A stretch of DNA of 64,000 nucleotides from DASYTH01 sp035762905 (GTDB taxonomy: Bacteria; Actinomycetota; Actinomycetes; Mycobacteriales; Pseudonocardiaceae), in assembly GCF_035762905.1 (NCBI RefSeq), contig NZ_DASUCC010000051.1, positions 11,259-75,258 on the forward strand, given 5' to 3'. Numbering within the stretch: the first letter of the stretch is position 1; every line of letters begins with the position of its first letter. Shown piece after piece: positions 1 through 8,735 of the stretch. The translations under genes and the position numbers were made by a program. The notes under the pieces are model-generated. The model was not told the DNA's origin and made no database searches. It saw only the letters and a program-made list of their open reading frames with translations.

Positions 1-255
1 CAGCAGGGTCGCGATCATCGCGCGCAACTTCGGCGCGCTCGGCGCGAACTCGACGTTGCCGTACCGCACGGCCAATGGGCCCAGCAGCTCGAAGCGCAGG
101 CCGGGCGTCGACTCCTGGCGCTTGGGCTGACTCCGCGGCCGGGTCGGCTCCGGCGTGGCCGGCGGGGTCAACAGGGCATCCTCGATGAGCAACGCGAGGA
201 GGTTGCGCTTCTCCTCCGGCGACATCAAGCCCAGCTCGCTCAATTGCAGAGTCAT
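1..255 (-). CDS. SARP/AfsR-type transcriptional regulator, N-terminal part (runs off the left edge)
   Basis: Only the first 85 codons are in the window. Residues 53-85 (LRFELLGPLAVRYGN followed by APSAPKLRAMIATLL) match the start of the winged-helix DNA-binding domain of SARP regulators, normally followed by a BTAD domain that is outside this window. The ATG at 253-255 is chosen because it opens a continuous frame to the edge. An unusual N-terminal extension of about 50 residues precedes the DNA-binding domain: a predicted helical stretch (LSPEEKRNLLALL-like) and then a Pro/Arg linker. Family members usually activate the adjacent biosynthetic genes, so this one may control the P450/TOMM locus to its right. 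Identity as SARP is fairly sure; the target is inference. Confidence 0.75.
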   Translation of the reverse strand, partial: MTLQLSELGLMSPEEKRNLLALLIEDALLTPPATPEPTRPRSQPKRQESTPGLRFELLGPLAVRYGNVEFAPSAPKLRAMIATLL

Positions 256-383
256 TGTAGGGCCTCGCTATCACGCCAATCACGATACGTCTGGTCTATG
301 CACTCCTACCACGCTATTCCCTGGGCCGTCCGCCGAACAGTGAGAACGTCACGAAGACCAATGAGGATTCTTGGCCGGGCCGG

Positions 384-1646
384 TCATTTCCGAACCCTGG
401 CCGGCAATCCGTAGGAGGCCCGGCAGAACGAGGATCTGCGCCACGGAATCTGCTCCCGTGGCACGGTGATCTCGATGTCCGGGAATCGTTGGAAAAGTGC
501 CTGGAGGGCGATCTGGACCTCCACGGTGGCCAGCCGGTGGCCCGGGCAGTGGTGCGGCCCGTAACCGAAGGCGATGTGGAGATCGTTGCCCGGCCGTTCC
601 AGGTCGAACACCTGGGCGTCGGCGAACATCGCCCGGTCCCGGTTGGCCGCGCTGATGCTCAGCAGCACCGTGTCGCCCGCGGCGATCGGCTGCCCGCCGA
701 TGGCCAGGTCCTCTGTCGCGAACCGGCGAAAGCCGCGCAACACCGAACTGTTGCGGCGCAACAGTTCCTCGACGGCCGCCGGGAACAGGTCGGGGTCGGC
801 GCGCAGCCGGACGAGCTGCTCCGGATGCTCGAGCAGGTCGAGCGTGGAGGAGACCAGCATGCCGGCGGTGGTGTCGTAGCCGCCGAGATACAGGATCAGC
901 ACCATGCCCATGATGTCGGTGACCGGAAGCAGGTCGCCCCGTTCGTCGGTCGCGGTCGCCCAGTGCGAGATCAGGTCCTCGGTCGGGTCGGTCCGGCGGT
1001 CCTGGACCAACTCGATGATGATCTGACCGAGCTCGCCGAGGGCCGTCGCCGCGGCGGCACCGAACGGATCGGTGTCGACCGGACCGTCGAAGCGGCCTTC
1101 GGCCAGCGCGAACTCGGCGTTGGTCACGGCAAGTACCCGGTCGAGGTGCTCGGCCGGCAGACCGAGGATCCCGCTGATCACCGAGATCGGCAGCGGCGCG
1201 AAGTACGACGGCATCAGGTCGACCACACCGGCGTTCGCGGCGGCCGCCCGCTCGACCCCGTCGAGCAGTTCGGCCGTGATCTCGTGGATCTTCGGCTGGA
1301 TCTGCTCGATGCGGCGCGGCGTGAAGGCGAAGTTGATCAGACGTCGGGTCGCCGTGTGCTCCGGCGGATCCTCCGTGATCAGCCTGGTGTAGTCCTGCCC
1401 TTCCGGGTAGGTGGTACAGGTGTAGTCCGGGCCGGCGTACTTGCGGTTGCGGGCCAGGCGCTGATCCCTGAGCCCGGCGCGCACCTCCTCGTACCCGGTG
1501 ACCAGCCACACCGGGATCTGGTCCGGCAGGCACATCCGGTGGATCGGACCCTGCTCCGCCAGCCGGGTGTGCAACGGGTGCGGATCGTGCCAGTAGTCCT
1601 CGTCAATCGGCATCGGATTCGAGTGCACAGGGCAGGTACCTGTCAT
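384..1646 (-). CDS. Cytochrome P450
   Basis: A soluble bacterial class I-type P450 of 420 residues, the usual length. The haem-binding loop FGYGPHHCPGHR places the thiolate Cys near residue 367, the K-helix ExxR is present as EELLR, and the I-helix oxygen-binding region is LYLGGYDTT. The ATG at 1646 (or the adjacent one at 1649) follows a GGAGAGG ribosome-binding site; the open frame continues upstream but without further P450 homology. It is the only gene on its strand between the SARP fragment and a 260-bp divergent promoter region. A ferredoxin/reductase partner is not seen nearby. Its position beside a TOMM locus suggests oxidative tailoring of a natural product, but the substrate cannot be read from sequence. 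Confidence 0.93.
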   Translation of the reverse strand: MTGTCPVHSNPMPIDEDYWHDPHPLHTRLAEQGPIHRMCLPDQIPVWLVTGYEEVRAGLRDQRLARNRKYAGPDYTCTTYPEGQDYTRLITEDPPEHTATRRLINFAFTPRRIEQIQPKIHEITAELLDGVERAAAANAGVVDLMPSYFAPLPISVISGILGLPAEHLDRVLAVTNAEFALAEGRFDGPVDTDPFGAAAATALGELGQIIIELVQDRRTDPTEDLISHWATATDERGDLLPVTDIMGMVLILYLGGYDTTAGMLVSSTLDLLEHPEQLVRLRADPDLFPAAVEELLRRNSSVLRGFRRFATEDLAIGGQPIAAGDTVLLSISAANRDRAMFADAQVFDLERPGNDLHIAFGYGPHHCPGHRLATVEVQIALQALFQRFPDIEITVPREQIPWRRSSFCRASYGLPARVRK

Positions 1647-1743
1647 CATCGCCTCTCCGTTTGACACGCCGGTGCGCCATTTCCAGAAAGCCTCCGCAAG
1701 GAGTGTGGCACGCGATTTCTGGTATGCCCAGGCGGTCGGGTAA

Positions 1744-1765
1744 TGACCGGGTAAGTGCCCGGTCA
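1744..1765. promoter_or_regulatory. 22-bp perfect palindrome in the P450/secreted-protein divergent promoter
   Basis: Arms TGACCGGG (1744-1751) and CCCGGTCA (1758-1765) are separated by 6 bp. The site lies about 100 bp upstream of the P450 start and about 150 bp upstream of the divergent gene at 1911. Dyad symmetry of this size in a divergent intergenic region is typical of an operator for a dimeric regulator; the regulator is unknown. Confidence 0.5.
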
Positions 1766-1910
1766 GTCCGCGCAGGCGGAACTTCCTTTTATTGCCCGGA
1801 TCGGTTACACATGGTTTCGGCACCAAATGTGAGGGGGCACGCACGGACCGTTCTCGAAACCCTGCTCCCTCCGGTCGCCAGCCCTTGTCGTCCACCTGGG
1901 ACGGTTTGCG

Positions 1911-2897
1911 ATGAAGACATCGATCAAGCTCGGAGCCGGCGCGCTCGCCGTCGTCGTGCTCGGCGGCGGTTACCTGGCCGGCCAGGTGCTCGGCGCCGAC
2001 CCGGCCGGACCGGTCGCCGCCGCGGCATCGGGGAACTCCGCCCCGGCGGAGTTCCCCGGCGGCCTACTGATCTCGCAGGACGGCCTGACCCTACGGGTAC
2101 TTGCGGACATCCTGCCGGCCGGCACCCAGCACACGTTCGCCTTCCAGATCCTGGAACCGGACGGCACGCCGCTGCTGCGGTTCAACCCGCGGCACGGCAA
2201 GCTGCTGCACCTGATCCTCGCGCGCCGCGACCTGTCGCGGTTCCAGCACGTGCATCCCACGTTGGGCGCGGACGGCACCTGGCGGGTACCGCTGACCCTC
2301 CCGGCGGCCGGCGAGTACCGGATCTTCGCCGACTTCGTCGCGGGCTGGAACAGCCAGCCGACCACGCTCGGCGCCGACATCTCCGTACCCGGGGACTACC
2401 GACCGGTCCCGCTGCCACCGGCGTCGGGTACCGCGGCCGTGGACGACTACACCGTGGACCTCGCCGGCACCGCGGTTCCCGGCCGGAGCAGCCGGCTCAC
2501 CCTGCGGGTGATGAAGAACGGAAAGCCGGTCACCGATCTCGAGCCCTACCTCGCCGCCTACGGGCACCTGGTCGCCCTGCGCGACGGCGATCTGGCCTAC
2601 CTGCACGTCCATCCCGCCGACGCACCGCACCCGGCCGGTCCGGACATCGGGTTCTCGGTGACCGTGCCCACCGCGGGCGGGTATCGCCTGTACCTCGACT
2701 TCCAGCACCAGGGCGTGGTCCGCACCGCCGAGTTCACCATCGAGGTCAACGGCCCGAACCCACCCCCGAACGGCCTGACCCCCGAGCAGTTCGACACGGC
2801 AAGGGCCCGCGGCCTGTCCGGCGGCGACGGTTCCGAAGCTGGTGATGCCGGCAGTGCGGAAGAGCATTCACCCGGCCAACACCACCACGGCGGCTGA
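1911..2897 (+). CDS. Secreted/membrane-anchored His-rich protein, possible copper-binding
   Basis: A 328-residue protein with an N-terminal hydrophobic signal/anchor (residues 5-27) and an exported domain. Two homologous modules are visible: residues 97-142 and 218-264 each contain His-Leu, a charged Arg/Asp stretch, a HVHP motif (113-116 and 232-235) and a conserved P-x-AG-x-YR-x(3)-DF ending. The C-terminus is GQHHHGG. Paired His clusters in an exported protein suggest metal, most plausibly copper, binding. Similar actinobacterial proteins are, from memory, often found near copper-handling genes. It is divergent from the P450 and convergent with the ScoE-like gene. The exact family is not identified and the metal is inference. 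Confidence 0.6.
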   Translation: MKTSIKLGAGALAVVVLGGGYLAGQVLGADPAGPVAAAASGNSAPAEFPGGLLISQDGLTLRVLADILPAGTQHTFAFQILEPDGTPLLRFNPRHGKLLHLILARRDLSRFQHVHPTLGADGTWRVPLTLPAAGEYRIFADFVAGWNSQPTTLGADISVPGDYRPVPLPPASGTAAVDDYTVDLAGTAVPGRSSRLTLRVMKNGKPVTDLEPYLAAYGHLVALRDGDLAYLHVHPADAPHPAGPDIGFSVTVPTAGGYRLYLDFQHQGVVRTAEFTIEVNGPNPPPNGLTPEQFDTARARGLSGGDGSEAGDAGSAEEHSPGQHHHGG

Positions 2898-2964
2898 GGC
2901 CCGACCCGGGCAACGAACGGCGGGACCGCGCCCGCCGCGCGGCCCCGCCGGTGGTGACGAGCCG

Positions 2965-3825
2965 TCAGTGTGCGTCGTCGTAGACGGTGACCCGGTAGGA
3001 CACGGCCGGTTCGGGTGTCGTGGTGTGCAGGGCCCGGTGGACCATGCTGCGGTTGTCCCACACCAGCATGTCGCCCTTCTCGAAGGACTGCAGGTGGATG
3101 TTCTCGTGCTGGAAGGTCTGGTCGAGCTGACCGGTGGCCTCGAGCAGGGCGCGCAGCAGTTCCGGCCGGGGGAAGCCGTCGACGTCCTGAATGGACACCG
3201 TGAATCCCTCGCTGATGTACAGCAGGGTCTCGCCGGTGACCGGATGCGTCACGGTCGTGGGGCTGGTCACCGGTGGGGTCTTCGCGTCGACCTCGTCGAT
3301 GATCTCCGAGATCGGCCGGTAGACGTCGGTCGGCCGGATCTTGAAGTATCGCCGGACGCTGTGCGTTGCCGTGGTCTCCTTGGCCGCCAGCTTGAGCTCC
3401 TCGCTCAGCGTCCGGTACGCGGTGGCCAGGTTGATGAAGTACGTGCCGCGGTTCTTCGACGGCACCACCTGCGGGTAGATCAGCGTGAGGTCGTACGGCC
3501 GGGGCATGAACTGGTAGTCGGAGTGCCAGAACTTGCCGGTCTTCGGCACGCCGACCTGCTTTCCGTTCTCCTTCACGTTGGAGGAGACGAAGACCTCCCG
3601 GACCTCGGGGTGGTGGTAGACGGGCTCGTAGTACGGCTCGACGGTTCCCATCCGTTGGCCCAGCGCGAGAAACTGCCGCGGGTTCAGCTCCTGGTGCTTC
3701 AGGACGGCGATCTTGTTGACATAGACGGCCTCCTTCAGGGTCTCGATGTCGTCGACGGACGCGGCGTTGGCGTCGAAACCTTCGACGACCACGCCTAACT
3801 TTCCTTCCTGCGGGGTAATCCTCAT
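2965..3825 (-). CDS. scoE: Fe(II)/2-oxoglutarate-dependent isonitrile synthase, ScoE-like (TauD family)
   Basis: A 286-residue TauD-fold dioxygenase. The metal triad is H101-x-D103 (FWHSDYQF) and H263, and R278 would bind 2-oxoglutarate. The whole sequence closely resembles remembered ScoE, the enzyme that oxidatively decarboxylates an N-carboxymethyl-amino (glycine-adduct) fatty acid to an isonitrile in lipopeptide pathways. The substrate-site residues I recall for ScoE are all matched: Tyr65/Tyr66, Tyr70, Arg126, Lys162 (FKIRP) and His267. The ATG at 3825 is preferred over a TTG 24 bp upstream because alignment starts here and AAAGG lies upstream. The usual partners (acyl-AMP ligase, acyl carrier protein, thioesterase, NRPS) are not seen in the window. 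It lies 141 bp downstream of the tandem kinase gene on the same strand. Confidence 0.85.
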   Translation of the reverse strand: MRITPQEGKLGVVVEGFDANAASVDDIETLKEAVYVNKIAVLKHQELNPRQFLALGQRMGTVEPYYEPVYHHPEVREVFVSSNVKENGKQVGVPKTGKFWHSDYQFMPRPYDLTLIYPQVVPSKNRGTYFINLATAYRTLSEELKLAAKETTATHSVRRYFKIRPTDVYRPISEIIDEVDAKTPPVTSPTTVTHPVTGETLLYISEGFTVSIQDVDGFPRPELLRALLEATGQLDQTFQHENIHLQSFEKGDMLVWDNRSMVHRALHTTTPEPAVSYRVTVYDDAH

Positions 3826-3966
3826 GGGTGTGCCTTTCAACTGAACCAAGTCGGTCTACCGCACAGGTTCTCATAATATTCGGACATCCGGGTGCGCCGT
3901 TACCGGCCGGAAACCCGCCGGTTGTCAAGCAATTCCCGACGCATTACCGACGTGCTGCGACAATTG

Positions 3967-6330
3967 TCACGGGCGTCCGGCCGGGTCCGATGTGGCCGGT
4001 GCGACCGGAACCTGGGCGCGCAGCGCGAACCGGTCGCGGCCCTCGAACTCCGCGGTCAGCGTTCCGCCGAGCGCGGCGACCCGCTCGGACAGGTTGCGGA
4101 TGCCGCTGCCCCGGTGATCGCGCTCCGACGGCTCGGTGACCCCGTCGTTGACCACGTGCAGGTCCACCTCGTCGCCCGCCCTGCGGATGGTGATCTCGCA
4201 GTGCTCACCCTTGCTGTGCCGCAACACGTTGGTGACCCCCTCGCGGAGCACGGTGGCCAGCACGGTGCCGGTGTCGGCGGGCAGGTCGCCGTATTCGAGG
4301 TCCATCCGCACGTCCATCCCGGCCGCGGTCAGCAGCGAACCGGCCGTCCGGCACTCCTCGTCGAGCGACAGCTCCGGGTGGCCGCTGGCCACCGACCGGA
4401 CGTCGGCAAGGGCGTGCCGGCAGATCGCCAGCACATCGGTCAGCTCGGTCCGGGCCCTGGTCGGATCCGGCACGATGAACCGGTGCGCCAGCTCGCATTT
4501 CAGCGTGATCGCCGAAAGGCTCAGCCCGAGCAGGTCGTGCAGGTCCCGGGCGAACCGCAGGCGGGTCTGGGCCACCGCGACCTCGGCGAGGTCGAGCCGA
4601 ACGGCGCGCAACTGGCGCACCGAGCGGGCCATCCAGGTCAGGCCGTAGACGATCAGTCCGTTGCTGACGGTGAGCGCGATGTTGAAGCCGATGTCCCGGG
4701 GAAGGATGGCACCGAACCCGACCTGGGCCCAGGCCACGGTGGCCACGACCGCGGCGAACACGGTCCACCCGGCGACCGGTCGCAGCACCAGCAACGCGCT
4801 GCCGGCCAGGAACCCGGGCAACCCGGTCCACGCCTCCTGGAACTGCAGCATCGGCAGGTACACCAGCAGGCCCTGCAGGAGCAGCATCAGGTACGCCGCG
4901 GGCGGGTGCGGCCGGTTGCCCGGCCGGCTGAAGTAGCCCAGCTGCAGCCCGAGCGTCGCGAGCAGATACCCGGTGCCAAGGGCGATCTGACCGAACTCTC
5001 CGGTCACCGCCACCAGGCGCAGCACCGCCTGGAGGAAGAGTCCGAAGAAGACCGCCACGACGAGCCCACCGGCCAGTCTGGCCGCGACGGACGTGATGGA
5101 CTCCCTGGACTCGGCGAAGTCCCCGGCGGGGCCGGCCACCGTGCCGCGCGGACGGTCCGGCGGCGACGGCGCGGTCATCGGGATGGCCACGTGCAACCGG
5201 AACCGACCGTCGGGATCGGCACCGGCGGTCAGCTCACCGGCCATCTTCGACACCGTCGCCGAGAGGTCGTCGAACCCGGCCTTCGCCAGCGCCGAGGCGA
5301 CCCCGTCATCGACGATGTCGAGCCGAACCGAGTCGCCCCGCTGGCGCAGGGTGATCTCGCAGCGCGAGACGTCGCGGTGCCGCAACACGTTGGCCACGCC
5401 CTCGCGCAGGACGGCGGACACCGTACTCCGCAGGTGCGCCGGCAGCTGGCGGTGATCGAGCTCGATCCGCAGTTCCACGTTGGACGCGGCGAGCATCGAG
5501 GCGAGGTTCCTGGTCTGCTGGTCCAGGGACACCTCCCGGTACACGCGGGCAATCGACCGGACATCGGCCAACGCCTGCCGGGCGAGCACCAGAATCTCCG
5601 CGAGCTCCTGCGTTGCCCGCTCCGGATTCTGGCGCACCAGCCGGAGCGCGAGCTCTCCCTTCGGCACGATCGCCGACAGCTTCAGCCCGAGCACGTTGTG
5701 CAGTTCCCGGGTGAACCGCAACCGCTGGTGCGCCACCGCGGTCTTGGCCAGCTCGTCGCGCGCCTCGTGCAGCGCGGTGACCAGCCGGGCCAACCGGGTC
5801 AGGCCGTAGACGAACAGGCCGGCCGTCGCGGCGTTCACCGCGATGTAGACGACGCCGAGCGTCGAGTCGTCGATGGCGGCCTGTGCGACCGCCGCGCCCG
5901 CGACGATGGCGACGAACGCGGGCCAGGCGAGCGGCAACGGAAGCACCAGCAGCACACTGCCGGCGAGGAACGCGGGCTGGCTCACCCAGGACTGGCCGAA
6001 CTGGGCCAGCGGCAGGTAGACCAGACCGGCCTGCGCCGCGAGCATGGCATACGCCGCGGGGGCGTGCAGGTTCGTACTGGACCGGCCGAAGTAGAACAGC
6101 TGCAGGCTCAACAGACCGGCCAGGTAGCCGGCCGCCAGCACGACCTCGACAGCCGACTTGCCTGACTCCAGCACGAAAAGCAGTGCCACCACGGCGAAGC
6201 CGCCGAACACCACCGCGACGATCGACTTGGCCAGCGTGGGTGCGAGCAGCGCTTCCCGGTCGTCCGAGTCGCCGGCCGCGGAGCCGCCGGAGACCGAGGT
6301 CAGGTCCAGCCGTCCGCCGGCCAAGGACAT
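3967..6330 (-). CDS. Tandem double sensor histidine kinase (two DesK-type modules in one protein)
   Basis: A 787-residue protein with the same architecture twice: several TM helices (about 33-180 and 412-568), a HisKA_3 dimerisation helix and an HATPase domain. The second module looks active: H598 followed by Asp (DLHDLLG), an N-box-like GVTNVLRH, and an intact GSGIRNL G2 box. The first module keeps H211 but has Asn at the next position (ELHNVLG), where the family has an acidic catalytic residue, and its G2 box is replaced by AGFDDL. It is therefore probably a degenerate sensory or pseudokinase half. The ATG at 6330 follows a G-rich site. The frame is uninterrupted across the junction, so this is a true fusion. 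The likely partner is the response regulator at 11360-11965. Confidence 0.85.
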   Translation of the reverse strand: MSLAGGRLDLTSVSGGSAAGDSDDREALLAPTLAKSIVAVVFGGFAVVALLFVLESGKSAVEVVLAAGYLAGLLSLQLFYFGRSSTNLHAPAAYAMLAAQAGLVYLPLAQFGQSWVSQPAFLAGSVLLVLPLPLAWPAFVAIVAGAAVAQAAIDDSTLGVVYIAVNAATAGLFVYGLTRLARLVTALHEARDELAKTAVAHQRLRFTRELHNVLGLKLSAIVPKGELALRLVRQNPERATQELAEILVLARQALADVRSIARVYREVSLDQQTRNLASMLAASNVELRIELDHRQLPAHLRSTVSAVLREGVANVLRHRDVSRCEITLRQRGDSVRLDIVDDGVASALAKAGFDDLSATVSKMAGELTAGADPDGRFRLHVAIPMTAPSPPDRPRGTVAGPAGDFAESRESITSVAARLAGGLVVAVFFGLFLQAVLRLVAVTGEFGQIALGTGYLLATLGLQLGYFSRPGNRPHPPAAYLMLLLQGLLVYLPMLQFQEAWTGLPGFLAGSALLVLRPVAGWTVFAAVVATVAWAQVGFGAILPRDIGFNIALTVSNGLIVYGLTWMARSVRQLRAVRLDLAEVAVAQTRLRFARDLHDLLGLSLSAITLKCELAHRFIVPDPTRARTELTDVLAICRHALADVRSVASGHPELSLDEECRTAGSLLTAAGMDVRMDLEYGDLPADTGTVLATVLREGVTNVLRHSKGEHCEITIRRAGDEVDLHVVNDGVTEPSERDHRGSGIRNLSERVAALGGTLTAEFEGRDRFALRAQVPVAPATSDPAGRP

Positions 6331-6452
6331 GTTGGCCCCCTTGGGTTTCCCATCCCGCTGCGGGTCCGCACGCTTCGGGCGTGGGCCGACCGCCAAGTCC
6401 TGTCGGCTCAGCTGGGAATCATGCCACAGTCGGTGATCATGTGGGGTCACCG

Positions 6453-8735
6453 TCAGAGAAACAGCGGGACCGGATTCAGCTCGGCGTACGGTGTGGCTTC
6501 GGGCAGGCGGCCCAGCCGCACCGGAACGTCGGTCAGCCGGCCGGGGCCCAGCCGCGCCCAGAAGTGCCGCATCCCGGGTACCAGCACCTTGACGACCGGA
6601 AGTCCGATGTCCGGGCGGGTCTGGTCGAGCACAAGCAGTTCCATGCCGAGCGACTCCACTTTCGCCTGCAGCGCGGTGAGGTCGTCGAGCAGGTCCGCCC
6701 GTTGCACATACCGGTAGTCCCGCGGGCCCAGCGGGCGCTGGGCCGGATCGGGCACCAGGTAGGGCTGGTTGGTCAGGTTCGCGTGCTGCCACCAGCCCGA
6801 CATGTCCGGATCGTCGCACCGGTACCGCCCGTCAGACTTGGCCGCCAGCAGGACCGGCATCAACTGGTTCAGCTCGGTCAATGCCCGGCGCAACGCGAGG
6901 CGCGGATCGAGATGTGCCCCGAAGCCGAGCATGATCTCCTGGGGGTCCCCGGCCGTCCGGCTCGACAGCGCCGCCATCACCGGGACGTCGAAGTCCGAGG
7001 TCAGGTCCAGCACCCAAACATCGCGGCCCAGCCCGGCATACACCTCACGAAGCTCGTCGATCCACGGGTCGCCGAACGAGTCGAGGTCGACCCCCGGCAC
7101 CCGGATCCGGTTGTACCACCACAACGCCACCGCATCCCGCTCGATCAGCTCGAGGAGACCCTGCAGCACGGCGTCCTCGAGACTGCTGCCGGCCGCGTTG
7201 CCGTTGGAGTCGGCATGCAGGTAATGCGGTCCCGGCTCCTCGGGTGCGCCGAAGTAGAGCAGGTTCGTCGGCAGCAGCCGCTGGCGCCGCTCGCTCAGCG
7301 ACCAGACCGGTGTCCAGTCCAGCACCGCGGCCTCGTCGAACGGGTGGCAGACGTACTGGAACGGTCCGTGCTTGGCGTTCCACTCCGCCCGGTCCCGGTA
7401 CTGCCGTTCGTCGTACAACATGCACGAGTTGGGATGGATTGCCCACTCGCCGAGCGAGCGCAGGCTGCCGCGGATCCGCTCCTCGTCACCCTGGAAGCTG
7501 CCGCAGTGCCGCTCGATCGCCTCGCACAGCGCACTTGCCTCGGCGTGCACCGAGGTGACCCCCTTGCCACCGTTCTCCATCCGCATGGTGGCGCGCAGGG
7601 AGTTGACATCGTGCACCCGGGCCGCCACGTTCGGTCCGGACCGGAACGAGTTGAAGAAGTCCGGACCGTGCTCGTGCCGCCGAATCTCTTTCACCACACC
7701 GGTCACCGGGCTGATCAGATGGCGATACCTGGCCAGCACCGCCTCCGGGGTCAGCGACCGGTGCCCGGCGCTGTAGGACGCCTTGCGCTGTGAGCCGAGC
7801 ACGACCGGCCGGCGGGCCTGCACCCGCATCAGCGTCGGGTTGCCGCAGGCGGTGCACTGCGGGTAGGGCCGCAGCTCGTGCGGCTCGCCACGCATTTCCA
7901 GGCTGTCGAAGGTCCACACGCAACGCTGGCTCGCATGACGGTAGCCGGACAACCACTTGGTCGCTTCCAGCGCGATCATGTTCAGGGCCATCGCCCGCAG
8001 CGCGGGGATGGACGCGGCCGGACGTGCGGCCGGGCCGTGCCGGCCGAGCGCGCTCTGCGCCACCGCCTCGGCGTTGCGATGCGCCCAGAGGCGCACCGCG
8101 AGGCAGTTCCAGCAGCCGGGCTCGAACGGTTGGAACACCGGTCCCAGCCACACCTTGGCGCCGACCGGCTTGGCCAGCAGCCAGTTCCGGTTGACCGCCC
8201 GGTGCAGGGCGTCGATCTCGGCCAGTTCGGGATTGAGGTAATCGTCGCAGAGCACCACCGAGAGCGCGGCCGCCGGTGCCGGGCCGCGCTCGGCGGCCAC
8301 GGTCAACCCGGCGGCCCGCACCGCCGCGAGCGCGGCGTCGAGGTCGACGTCCCCCACGGCGAGCACCCGCACGGCCTGACCGGCGGTGCTCGCGACGGCG
8401 GTCGCCGAGTCGATCCCGCTTGCCTCCCAGTAGGCGAGCGTGCCTTCGTCGGCCGGGTTCGCCGACGGGGGCCGTAGCGCGACCAGGCCGGCTTCGGCGA
8501 GCAGCCTGATCAGGCCGGCGACCTGCTCGGGTGCCATGCCTCCGGGCATGGCGGCCAACAGCGTGTCGATGTCGCGGGTGCCGTCCATCAGCGCCGCAAG
8601 GGCCTCGACGTTCGAGCCCTTCAGCATCGTCACCCCGCGTTCGGAGAACAGGTACAAGCCTTCACCGGCCGACACCTCGGCACGCAGATGCCGTTTGAAG
8701 CCGACCAGTGGCGACGCCACGGCCCCGGCGGTCAT
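6453..8735 (-). CDS. TOMM cyclodehydratase: leader-peptide-binding domain fused to YcaO
   Basis: A 760-residue fused C/D-type heterocyclase that would convert Cys/Ser/Thr of a ribosomal peptide into azolines using ATP. Residues 1-310 resemble the E1-like leader-binding partner, with four likely zinc ligands C208-x2-C211 and C294-x2-C297. Residues from about 340 are YcaO: GGKGVTSVHAEASALCEAIE (389 on) and a second ELIERDA block form the ATP/Mg site, and the C-terminus ends Pro-rich (NPVPLFL), as in azoline-forming members. The ATG overlaps the stop of the upstream 68-residue gene in a TGATG arrangement, so translation is coupled. A SagB dehydrogenase at 9755 completes the azole-forming set. 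The true substrate peptide is not certain. Confidence 0.9.
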   Translation of the reverse strand: MTAGAVASPLVGFKRHLRAEVSAGEGLYLFSERGVTMLKGSNVEALAALMDGTRDIDTLLAAMPGGMAPEQVAGLIRLLAEAGLVALRPPSANPADEGTLAYWEASGIDSATAVASTAGQAVRVLAVGDVDLDAALAAVRAAGLTVAAERGPAPAAALSVVLCDDYLNPELAEIDALHRAVNRNWLLAKPVGAKVWLGPVFQPFEPGCWNCLAVRLWAHRNAEAVAQSALGRHGPAARPAASIPALRAMALNMIALEATKWLSGYRHASQRCVWTFDSLEMRGEPHELRPYPQCTACGNPTLMRVQARRPVVLGSQRKASYSAGHRSLTPEAVLARYRHLISPVTGVVKEIRRHEHGPDFFNSFRSGPNVAARVHDVNSLRATMRMENGGKGVTSVHAEASALCEAIERHCGSFQGDEERIRGSLRSLGEWAIHPNSCMLYDERQYRDRAEWNAKHGPFQYVCHPFDEAAVLDWTPVWSLSERRQRLLPTNLLYFGAPEEPGPHYLHADSNGNAAGSSLEDAVLQGLLELIERDAVALWWYNRIRVPGVDLDSFGDPWIDELREVYAGLGRDVWVLDLTSDFDVPVMAALSSRTAGDPQEIMLGFGAHLDPRLALRRALTELNQLMPVLLAAKSDGRYRCDDPDMSGWWQHANLTNQPYLVPDPAQRPLGPRDYRYVQRADLLDDLTALQAKVESLGMELLVLDQTRPDIGLPVVKVLVPGMRHFWARLGPGRLTDVPVRLGRLPEATPYAELNPVPLFL

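Noticed and set aside
3892..6165. A 757-residue plus-strand frame
   Set aside because: Opposite-strand shadow of the tandem kinase; low-complexity Arg/Gln/Gly/Pro composition and no domain.
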